DNA from: Atopsyche davidsoni
Lineage: Eukaryota > Arthropoda > Insecta > Trichoptera > Hydrobiosidae
Direction: 5' to 3'
NCBI GenBank assembly: GCA_022113835.1
Contig: JAILWY010000029.1
Location: 5,486,001-5,550,000, forward strand
Length of the DNA: 64,000 bases
Made by a program: the position numbers and the translations under genes. Numbering within the stretch: the first letter of the stretch is position 1; each line of letters starts with the position of its first letter. Positions 11,315 to 22,500 of the stretch are shown here, in pieces. The notes under the pieces were generated by a model. It saw nothing but the letters and a program-made list of their open reading frames with translations. It did not search any database and was not told the DNA's origin.

Positions 11315-11873
11315 CTAGAAAACGGTGGCCATCACCTTTCCGGCCGATAGGACAGTCTTCGCCTTCTTCGGAGCACGTTCGCCGGGGGAAGTCCACTGTT
11401 TCGACTGTTCCATGGTCTCTGGTGTGTACCAGTGGATCCGTGTTTCGTCGACGGTCACGAAACGACGCAGAAACTCCTTATACTCCTGACGCTTAAACAG
11501 CGTCAAACACTGCTCCGAAGTGGTCTCACACGAGCAAACACGGCACCCATGACAGCTTTCTCATGCCCAAAATTTCATACAGGATGCCTACTGTTTCAGC
11601 TATCTCGCGCACCTTCAATCGGCGGTCTGCCAATACGAGATCGTGGATTTTTGTCACGCTATCCTCCGTGGTAGCCATTTTCGGGGCACCTGGGCGCGGC
11701 TCATCAAAAACCGACGTGCGACCACGTTGAAACTTATTAAACCAATTTTCGTCGGTCGCCATCGAAGGAGAAGAGTCACCGTACACAGCATCCGAGCGCT
11801 CTTTGATTTCGCTGCGCAATTTCCCTTCCAAGAACAAGAATCGAATCACCGACCGATATTGCTCTTTTTCCAT
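11315..11873 (-). pseudogene. Mariner transposase, frameshifted and 3'-truncated
   Basis: Two frames together give a mariner transposase. The N-terminal part (start near 11873) runs through the helix-turn-helix region with WFNKFQRGRTSVFDEPRPG, then shifts near 11590-11550 and reaches a stop. The second frame (11315-11506) resumes with the catalytic block FLRRFVTVDET, where D is the first acid of the D,D34D triad, then WYTPET and SPGERAPKK, and stops after GKVMATVF. The other two catalytic aspartates are missing, so no active enzyme can be made. Confidence 0.9.
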
Positions 11874-12018
11874 TTTTATAAAATACGCGTACACGTCCGC
11901 TTCCACACGCGGTCAAAACAAAACTACATGTCCGATTCGGCTGAAATTTTGACAGTAGCCGTCTACGAGAATGTACTACACGATACACTTAGGCTAAGTA
12001 CTTATCGGACCGCCCTCG
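11315..12018 (-). mobile_element. Truncated mariner transposon
   Basis: The 5' terminal repeat reads CGAGGGCGGTCCGATAAGTA inward from 12018 and abuts TATA, the expected TA target. Reading leftward on the minus strand, the transposase N-terminal helix-turn-helix region and part of the catalytic domain follow. The far end stops near 11318 without a matching terminal repeat, so the 3' third of the element is lost. It is a dead copy. Confidence 0.88.
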
Positions 12019-12516
12019 TATAACTCAAAACGCTCCGCAATCATTAGAAAGAAGAGTGCACTTCACGGTCCCTTAACGGGTGATATCATGAATTTTGACT
12101 CGCTATGTATAGTGACAAAATTATTGAACGCATGTTGAAGTATCGGGTATGTTTTTTTTTTAAATTTTTTTATGAAAACAACCAGAAGTCAAGAGGCGTC
12201 GGGCACTTGAGGCAATTGTCTACTTGCCCGTTAATCGCCCTCCGCGCCCTCCCACGCGCCAGGCAATCAGTGCATCCAACAGACTCCGTGTTTATGGGGC
12301 CGCCAGCTAACTAAGAGTTATGTGGACGTAAATCAGGAGAAAGCAGCCGTGATTCACCGGGATAGCGTGGTCTATGCGCCAGAAGCGGGACCCCCAATCC
12401 ACGCTCAGTCCCCCAACGATAATGATAGAATCACGCACGTGTTATTGCTGAGTCCCCCGAGGGTGCGATTTTGCATTCTCATGATATTGACCTAGATCGG
12501 GAGGATGGGATAATGT

Positions 12517-12550
12517 GGTCTATAACTATAGACCTACCTAACTAGGTAGG
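12517..12550. repeat. Two overlapping perfect palindromes with AC centres
   Basis: GGTCTATA-AC-TATAGACC (12517-12534) overlaps by two bases with CCTACCTA-AC-TAGGTAGG (12533-12550). Both have 8 bp perfect arms and the same 2 bp centre. No associated gene is recognised. Confidence 0.6.
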
Positions 12551-12781
12551 TTTGAAAATTACGTATTTCAAGGAAATTTGATGGACTTCTTACAATAATA
12601 TCAGCTCTGATGGCTGTGATCTATACACGAAGAATGTTATTTTATATCTTTAGGTCGCCACAGTCCTATCGTGTCCTTACTGGATCAGTCCAGCCATATG
12701 ATCGACGTCCTCCTCCTTCAGCAGGTCAGGCTCAGTCTATGACTGCCTCTTTTTAACTACCCAGCATGCCGTCTCCCTTGC

Positions 12782-12800
12782 ACCTAACCTAACCTAACCC
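12782..12800 (-). repeat. Short CCTAA repeat
   Basis: About three CCTAA units, the complement of the insect telomere unit. Too short to mean more than an interstitial tract. Confidence 0.5.
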
Positions 12801-13406
12801 CTCCCCCCGGCTCGCCTAGCATATCGGCAATCAGAGATAATGACTCGATTTCAACTTGGGCTGAACTCCGACTCTGTGCTTATTTTGTAATACTCCATTT
12901 GATACACGTAATTTATTTTATTGTTGCTGCGAGCCGCAGTTGCCGAGCCGCTGGGCAGCGCTTTCCTTGCACTTGTTCTCTTTCCTCTTCGAAGTGAATC
13001 GTTAATTCAAATGCCCACATTGTTATCCAACCACCCGAAGCTCCATTGCCCCCACACGGACGCGAACCAGCATCGTCGACTCCGATGGAGAACTTTTTTA
13101 CCATTATGCGATGATCGGGAATATTCGACTGCCCCTCCAATTCATGGATTTTCAGTCAGTTAAAAAAAAAATTGAAAATGCTGTAATGCTTGGCCATTCG
13201 AGTAGTGAAGAGACTGGCAGCTGCTGCTTCATATGATGTTATATGAAAGCACTTGGCCGCCGGTCGGCAACAATGAAGCGGCCAGGGAACACGGGGTTGA
13301 GTTATTTATCCGAGATTTCCTAGATGTTAGGAACAAGGTAATTTTTTATTTCAGAAGTGAATGAACCGCACAGGTAGTCTAAATTCTGTTTAATTGGACG
13401 TTTCAG

Positions 13407-13514
13407 ATGGAGCCGAGCACCGCCTTTCTCCGCGCCGCCCGCGCCGGCCAGTTGCAGGCCGTCCGGGAGCTGCTCGACACCGCCGCGGTACGAGACATCA
13501 ACACTTGCAACTCG
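13407..13514 (+). CDS. Ank: Ankyrin coding exon 1
   Basis: Start codon and 36 codons; encodes [10 protein letters not shown] of the first, capping ankyrin repeat. Donor GTGAGT, phase 0. TTTCAG immediately before the ATG looks like an acceptor, so transcription probably begins further upstream. The following intron (4.76 kb) is the longest in the gene and is full of mobile elements. Confidence 0.88.
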
Positions 13515-16500
13515 GTGAGTGATTGCGATAATGCGCCAGCCTATCAATGACTACACTCGTTGTACAAAAACAATGAGAAATACCCTAATTTCTCTAGAAA
13601 AAATGTTAAAAATACTCAATGACTTGATGCATGGCCTAAACGAAAATATCCCCCATCAGGCTAAAATCACTTTTGATGACATGTGATTAAACCAGCCGAT
13701 CAGAAAACGTCGAATGGAGTTTTGATTGTAAGATCAGATCAGCAGTTGAGAAATTGAGTTTTGATGCTCGAGATTCACTTGACCTGGATAATTTTTACAA
13801 TAAAATAAGCTATCGAAAAATTGAGTTCTGATAATTGGATACCCGATCCGAATAATTGATAAGTAAAGAATTTATTCGGGTTAGATAATGCAATAATCAA
13901 TCGATCCTTCATTCGATTGATCGATTTTCACCCATCACTACTGCGCAGTTAAAAATTACTTATTGTTCATGAAAATTGACACTATATGCTATTTTTTCAA
14001 AATACGTCAATGAAATTTTAAGTTAAGTTTTATTCGTCATATATGGCGTATTTAAAAGTTTTGGTGTTTGTTGAATGGACGCGGTCGCGCCCGTTTTAAA
14101 CGAGCCGATTCCTCGCCAGATTTGCGATCGCAGTCTATTTCTGCTCCGTGTAAATATTTGCCTTTCCATTCCATACGCGCCATATCGTTTTCTATTTATA
14201 GACCCTTCAGTCGATCGGCGCAGGCTAATTCTGCGATTGTTTATTTTACAACAACTTGCATCTCGTCGCAAGGGAAAATGCAATCGAGCTTTGCTTCCAA
14301 CAACGGAGCGGACAATCACACAATCACAGGGGGTGATGAATGGTATGAAAATAATACATCTTAGATACTGATGGCGAACCTTTTTTGTACTAAAAAAAAC
14401 CCAATAATTCTCTGGTTTCTTACTCGATCCTGCCATCTTCGTCTGATGCCTCTTCTCACAGGTTGGTGTCCATTTGGACCAGTCTCACCGATTCGGCCGC
14501 TGTAAACTTTCTTCTTCCACTGGCCCCCTTTTCCTTCGATTTTTCCATGGCGTATCAAGCTGGAGTGCGGCCAAAACGGGAGACCTTTCGCTTCTCTGCC
14601 AACGTCAAGTTTGCGCATTTTGTTCGAGACTCTTTCATTTGTGACTAATCTAAACATTCACCACCGATTGTTATTAAATATTTTTCGTCGGATAATATTT
14701 ATGATTGATACGCGAAACCCATTCATGAAAAAAAGCGTTGCTCTCCACAAAATATATTTTTGTTAATAAATAGTGATGTGCGATTTGCTCGGCTCGTTCT
14801 CGTCCAGTGGATAAGATTGATTTTGGACCACCAATAAATTATTTTTTTCACAAACTTGTCAAAATATGGTTGATATCATTGGCGGCTCGTGGTGGGGGCC
14901 CAGGAGGTCGGGATCTCGGCTGAGGCGCGAATGGGAGACGGAAATAGCCGCCGAGGCCCGGCGCAGTCTCAGGGCAGTCTCAGGACAGTCTCAGCGCAGT
15001 CTCAGGACAGTCTCAGGACAGTCTCAGGACAGTCTCAGGACAGTCTCAGCGCAGTCTCAGCGCAGTCTCAGCGCAGTCTCAACCCATCCACGCCTCCGCC
15101 CCCTGCGAGTTGGCGCCTCAGGCTGCCTTTATTCTTTGGGATAAATATTTTTTTCCGAGGGCAGTTTTCAAATACAGTAAAACCTCGATATAACGGACCA
15201 ATTGGAGGGGGGGTGGGGGGTGTCCGTTAAAGCCGAAAGTCCGTTTTATACAAACGTGTTTAAAATTCAAACAAAATTTGATTAAATCGTCTTCGGACAC
15301 TCGTCGTGAAGTGCCGTCGCTGTTTGATATATTGACTACAAAGGAATTAAACTCTTGCTTGCACTTTTGAAATTTGCTGTTTTTTTTTTTATAATCAATT
15401 GCATGCATTTAAGTAAAACGTTTGTATTATTATTATTTTTACATTTGACCAGATTTTTGTCCGTTAAACGGGGGTCCGTTATATCGAGGTTTTAGTGTAA
15501 TTATTTGCTACATCAATTTTCCTGGTATTCCTTTGTGAATTTTAATAAAATACGCCTAGGTTAACCCTTTCTAAAAACGGTCAGCTTAAGGGTCACTTTT
15601 GAGGGTCACACTGCGTATAATAATAATATTAGGAGGATTTAACACATAGATGGCGCTAACGACACGTGTAGTCGATGTATATGTCTATACTTTTTTTTTT
15701 GTATAGCTCAGACATCTGTCAACAATAAGCAGACATAATACCAACACATATCGCAACGCAATAATATTTTTTTCTAACAATGAAGATGACGAGTTTTGTG
15801 TAAAAAAAAAACAGCATCTGCGTAAAACTTTCCTTTTCTGATACTTTGAATATACCATTATTTGTACTTCTCTTGAAATTATCCACTTTTCGCAGTGGCG
15901 CACCTAGTAGATACCTTGATTATTAAAAAAAAGATTATCTTAATTATAACCCGAGAACACGTTTCGGATACATATATAAACATTTTGTAAACAATACTTT
16001 TAAAACGTATACAGCAATGGTTGCAAGCGTGCACTCCGGCCATTCTCGAAGTACGCGTTTTAATAATAAAAATAAATTTAAATTTATTTTACACGCCTAT
16101 TGACGATGGTGTAATTTTAATAATCAAAACGCAAGATATTCATGAACAATACAAGATCTCAATCTTTGTTTTCCAGCGAGAGGATGCCGATTCGGCCACG
16201 GACGAGTGTCGACTTCTATGGTTAATTTACCTCGGCCGATTGTTTCGGCCTAGTTTGCGCAAAATGATGTTTTCATTTTCCACTAATTGTCGCCAAGGGC
16301 GCCTCCGGCCGTTCAATTGACAGAATTACCCGCGGCCAGTCCGAATATTACTCGATTATCCGTACCGACTCCGCCGACGTACTTAACAGAGTTTCGCAAA
16401 ATTTGTCTGCTTAGATCGTCTTCAGGTCTTCGGCCAGAACAAACAGTCAAATAACGTCTGTTTGGGATCGAACCGAGGACCTCTCGACCGAGAAGCCGAA

Positions 16501-19500
16501 AAGTCCATTAAGTCCGCCGCAGTTCTCGTGTCTTCTTGTGGAGCTATAAACAGCAGCCACTTGAGACCCTCTCGGGAGTATTGATGGATTCCGGTTGCTT
16601 CTTCATCATCATCATCACTGCTACCAATTTAGATCGTCGACCGGTACTCTTATAACACAGTTCAACAATATTGCATCATCTTGCTTAAGAATAAATCTAT
16701 AGAGCTTATCATTAAAAAATATTTTTGAATTCAATAAAAAATAATTAAACTATATTATATTATAATTTCTCTTAGCGCGGTATAAAATAATAATAATAAC
16801 TATTAGTCTGTTCAGGTCTTTACATAGTAATGGGAAAAAAATATATTAAAATTAATAGAAGACCTCATTCAAGAAGGTGTAATAGTAACTTAACTAGTAT
16901 TTATTTTGGTTTATTTAAGACATTATCTTAGCAATAATAATTAGAACTTCCGGTCGCATAAAATATCGCGGAGCGGGTTATTTTTTTTTTTTTTACGATT
17001 TTCTCCATACAATCAGTTATTTGTATTTCATTAAAAAACTGCTTATTTCGATTATGAATTCACTGATTGTATATTTTTGCACTTCGAGGTTTCTATGCGC
17101 TTTACACTGGATTAATTTTCAGGGATTTCACACGCCGCATTGAAATGCTCAACCTTGTTCAACCCAGTCCACACGTGGCCTGGTGCTTCGCAGTATTTTT
17201 TTCGTTATGGAGTGATTCAGCACCGCATGCTGGTGACGACAGCGTCTTCGTCATCGCTCGCTATTTATACTGCAGCCGATTAGTTAACAGACGTTCTTCG
17301 GCTCGGTGCGACCGACCTTGGGAAACTGACTGGAATCCTTTTCCAGGGTCGGCTGCTAAGAGAAATGCTGCGTTTCACCTCGTTGCTGTAACACCCAGTA
17401 ATACTGAGTGATTCTTCTTACAAACTTTGGTGACCTTTGACATGCACTTGTAACTAGAAATCGGAAGTCAATAGCAATCCCAGGGCCGAACCAGCCGCAA
17501 AAAGATAATTTTTTTCACCCAACTAATACACTTTCATGCAAATACTTAAGGGTCTAGGTCCCATAATCGAGTTTTTTTTTTTTGATAATTTTCTAGTCCG
17601 TTTTGCGAAAAATCGACTGCACCAATCAAAAATATTTAAATGCATAAAGTTTGATACATCCCTTCTTCAGAACACAATATATTTTTATTTCTTGTAAATT
17701 TACTATTAATATGATAAACATGTGTTTTTCCGATTGAAGTGTAGGAATTTGGAGATTCGTCCGGTACATTTTACAAGAATCCCTAAACATTTATAAGTCT
17801 TTTTTTCAATTGGAATTAAAAGATTAAATATAAACCATGTGCGTCTTATTAATTTAAAAATTAAAAAATAATATATCTTTAACAAAGTTTGGTTTTGAAA
17901 AGTCATCATTTTATCTTCAAGATTTTATTTTACCCTGAAAAAGGGCGTTAATTAAATAATAAAAATAGATAAATATAATTTATAGTTTTTTCAATACTCT
18001 GTAAAAAAATCATCTTTCGACATAAAAAAAATAAAGTGACAGTTAAATTAATTAAATGACACGATTTCGCCAGGTAATGGACTGACTGTGGTGTCCGGTT
18101 GGACACCAGAGGCAATTAAAAGGCTGGGAGCAACTGCCTTAAGTTATTATAACGCATACGGGGTGATTCTAAGATTCTTGAAATGATTTATAGATATTTT
18201 TGTTTAATCAATCAATGTGGGTCAAAAAGTATTGTTGTATGTGGTGGTAACATGATATGGCGGTGTTTTCAGAATGGACTAAACGCCCTCCACTTGGCAG
18301 CCAAGGACGGGCACGTGGAGGTGGTGCAGGAGCTGCTTAGCAGAGGAGCACTTGTGGACGCCGCCACCAAGAAAGGTAAACCATCCTTCTTTGTATACTG
18401 AAATATGCGGTTTCAGATAGATATAAATTATCTTGGGATTTGCTCTAGCAGATAATACTTTTGCGGCTTAAATATAATATAATCTCCTATTAAGGGAATC
18501 TAAAGGAAGAGCGTAATCTTCGATGGTCATTCTGACTCCAGAGAAACATTGGATTAGATATCAAATTTCGACTTGGTTCAACACTCAAGAAAGTAATTTC
18601 ATCATATTGATAGGATGACAATAACTAGTGTTGATGTCAAATCGACCGATGTGATATGCATGGTGTTGTATTTTTGGTTGGTGTTTCAGGAAACACAGCA
18701 CTGCACATCGCAGCTCTGGCCGGGCAAGAGGCTGCGGCTAAAGCTTTGCTCAGCGCGCGGGCTGCCCCAGACGCACAGAGCGCGGCCGGATTCACTCCAC
18801 TGTATATGGCTGCGCAGGAGGGTCACGCTCCCTGTGTGCGACTGCTGCTCTCGCATGGAGCCAGCCAGGCTCTTGCCACCGAGGTGAGCATGGGCGGTTT
18901 CACTGATTCAGTATACGATTATATTATGGGTCTAAGTTTTAAATAGTAATAGATGGTTCTTCTTTTCCATGTGAGGAAACAAAGCTTGCCATTTTCAACA
19001 GACGCACCCAAATGGCGATCATCAGTATCTGTGAACAGCCTGGTGCTAAACCTTTTTGGAAATGTACTGGATTCCACAGAATAGAAATAAGACGTTAACT
19101 AAACATCTGGCTATTCAAAACAAAATGTATCCTCTGATCAGAATCAGTTCACAGCGGCCAAGCAACTTAGAATGACTTGTGTTTTTCAGGACGGTTTCAC
19201 CCCACTGGCTGTGGCCATGCAGCAGGGGCACGAGCGGGTGGTGGCGGAGCTGCTAGAGGCCGATACGCGCGGAAAGGTCCGCCTGCCCGCGCTGCACATC
19301 GCTGCCAAGAAGGACGACGTCAAGGCAGCTACCTTACTTCTCGAAGTGAGTATCTCAAATAAAACCATTCTTGTGTCCGATTGGAATTCCTTATTTACAT
19401 CAGATTGATTACTTTGCGCATGTCCGTGCAATGAGACTTGACCAAAGCTTATCCAAACTCTGATGAATCAATTGAGTAGATTTGTATGCATCGTGAATAT

Positions 19501-22500
19501 GAAAATTTTTGACGACGTTGCATGTCATTTTTTAGAACGACCACAATCCGGATGCCTGCAGCAAATCCGGTTTCACACCTCTCCACATTGCTGCCCACTA
19601 CGGCAACACAGCCGTAGCGGGAGTGCTCCGAGGGAAGGGGGCGGATGTCAACCACGCCGCCAAGCACAGCATTACGCCGCTGCATGTGGCCAGCAAGTGG
19701 GGGCAGGCGCCCATGGTGGATATGCTCATTGACAATGGTGAGAAATCTTCACAACTACACCTCAATTTGATTAAGAAACCATATTTTCACTCCTACAGGT
19801 TTATTCTGTCACTTTTGATCTATGTTAAAACTATAAAAATTGCTTTAATTTTTTAGGTGCCAATATTGGTGCGGTAACGAGAGACGGTCTGACTCCATTG
19901 CACTGCGCTGCGCGCTCTGGACACACGGCCGTGGTTAGCCGCCTTCTGCAACAGGGAGCTCCTATCGCCTGCAAGACCAAGGTACACCAGCAATTTCAAT
20001 AAATTTAAGATTATTTTTCATTTAATTAAATCTATCTCTAAAAATTATTTTCACAAAAGAACTCTGTAATTGATACTTATTGGCTTGTTCCAGAACGGAT
20101 TGACTCCCCTGCACATGTCGGTGCAGGGTGAGCATGTGGAGGTGGCACGAGCGCTGCTGGGCGCCGGGGCCCCCATAGACGATGTCACCGTGGACTACCT
20201 CACTGCCCTGCACGTCGCCGCACACTGCGGCCACGTAAAAGTAAGCCACTAACAAATAACAATGTCAACTTTCCACTCCAACCATCCTTGCCATTTAATA
20301 ATTTAATTAACTCCTCGCAGGTGGCTAAACTACTACTGGACAAGAATGCAGATGCCAACGCACGCGCCCTAAACGGTTTCACTCCACTTCACATCGCATG
20401 CAAGAAGAATCGGCTACGTGTCGTAGAACTGCTGCTCAAATATGGTGCCAGTGAGTAACTTTCTTGTTTTTTATAAAAATTATACATAATAATTAAATGT
20501 GAACCTTGCGGTACCATAAATAATTAAAAATATATATTTGCAGATATCTCAGCGACTACAGAATCAGGACTGACCCCGCTACACGTGGCTGCCTTTATGG
20601 GATGCCTCAACGTGGCCATCCACCTGGTGCAGCAGGGAGCTCCCGCCGACAAGGCTACGGCCAGGGGAGAGACCCCGCTCCATCTGGCGGCCCGTGCACA
20701 GCAGACTGACCTCATCAGGGTGCTGCTGAGGAACGGGGCGCAGGTACATTATGCTTTCCACACTGTTGATTTCATTTAAATTGTTACAATAAATATATAC
20801 AACTGATGCTCATTGAAAATTTTTATTGATTTATTTTTAGGTTAATGCCCCAGCGCGCGAGGAGCAGACAGCCCTTCATGTGGCGGCGCGCCTCGGCCAT
20901 GCTGACATTGCATCTCTGCTGCTGCAGCACGGTGCCTCCATCGAGGCACGCACCAAGGACGCCTACACTCCCCTGCACATTGCCTCCAAAGAAGGTATTT
21001 TTTATGTTAACCGCATGAGTGGAAGACGTCTGAACTTCAGATTCTTTGAACCATCCTTCTCTTTAAGAATTAGGGCTTGTATTTCATATGTCGCATTTAT
21101 GAGTAAGGAAAGAGATTTCGGGCACACTTTTTGTCACTTTGTAGGTACTCCATGAATGTATGAATTATATATTTCTTAAGTTTATTTTAAAACTGTTGTT
21201 TTTAAGTTTAAATTGACACAATCATATAAGGTGAAATATCTGATGCATCAGAATTAAAAAAAGTTACGACTAAATGCATTGAAATAAATGTAAAATGTAA
21301 AAATATTTCATAGATAATCTGACATTCCAGGCAAAGAGGAAGTAGCGTCAATCCTGCTGGAGAACGGAGCCGATCCCAAATCCGGCACCCGCAAGAATTT
21401 CACTCCGTTACACCTGGCCGGCAAGTATGGGCGCGTGGGGGTCGCCCGCCAGCTCGTCAAGGCTGGCGCCGAGGTGGACGCACAGGGCAAGAATGCCATC
21501 ACTCCGCTGCACATGGCCACCTACTACGGCCATCCTGACATTGCGCTGCTTCTGCTGGACAAGGGTGAGATTCGGTCCCCATGCATAGCTGTTCTCTTGC
21601 CAAAATCCAGAATGTGTTTGATAATTAGATGTACTCTTGAAGGCTTTAAAACATCTTTCTGCTCCACCTCTTCAAGCATCATACATCTGGAGTCCTGTCC
21701 AAATTATACATTTCACTATATATACTCACAATTCAATTGGACTGTCATGTCAAACTGATCTCCGACAGTTGGGTATAGAGCCATTGCTTTTGATCCTTCT
21801 TACATTTCAATATTTACAAACAACGTAGTGAATTTTAAAACTGAACAACTAGATACTGGAATATGTATTAAATTTTACTTTTAACGTTACACATTCTTGA
21901 TTATGGCGTAAAGTGATGAATTTTCGAAGTAATGACTAACTCGTGACCTCTCATGTTCATCCGCAAACATTTGTTACCATTGTGCTTTTAATCTAACAGT
22001 TTCTGTCCATTCATTCATTGTTTTTTACGTTTTAAATTAACAAAAAAATTATAGAGAGATAAAAAGTCTACAGCTATCCTTATATCCAGCTAAATCCAGG
22101 CTATAGATATCCTTGTCCGGTGCTTTGAGATGAGTGGAGTCCAAGAACTTGCAACCATCAGGGCATATTTGAAGGATCCTCAATTGTGATTGTCACATTG
22201 TCTAAAGTAGAATAATTACTTATCGTTTGTAAGATTACTTAAAATTGTTAACAAGGATTCTTCGAACAGGTTCTGAGCCTGAGGCCATTCGGTTCAATAT
22301 GTCGGTCTCATATTTTAATTTTGGCTTTAACTTCGGTCTTTTGACTTCCATAACAGCAGTTTCTTGTTATTTTCAAAATAATATTAGACAATCGTTGCAG
22401 TTTATTTCTACTTTATCCCGCAAATGACTCATTTCAAAGATCGCAATTTAATATTTCTCAAAATAATAGAGTAGAAGTCAGTGTGGTAATATTGATGCTT

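Larger units (their letters stand above)
13515..18272 (+). other. Ankyrin intron 1, rich in mobile elements
   Basis: Contains a possible retroelement scrap, an 11 bp minisatellite, a pogo-like MITE, a tRNA-like SINE candidate and a TTAA MITE copy, listed separately. Between them it is AT-rich with nothing recognised. No exon-like segment in frame with ankyrin was seen. Confidence 0.6.

Noticed and set aside
8656..12800. TTAGG/CCTAA tracts as evidence of a chromosome end
   Set aside because: Only a few imperfect units, internal to the window and with unique genes beyond.
14866..15230. Ser/Gln repeat proteins
   Set aside because: All forward frames stay open across the 11 bp minisatellite; no gene structure.
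17067..17411. 114-codon plus-strand frame in ankyrin intron 1
   Set aside because: No recognisable domain, mixed composition and no fitting splice sites to the ankyrin frame.
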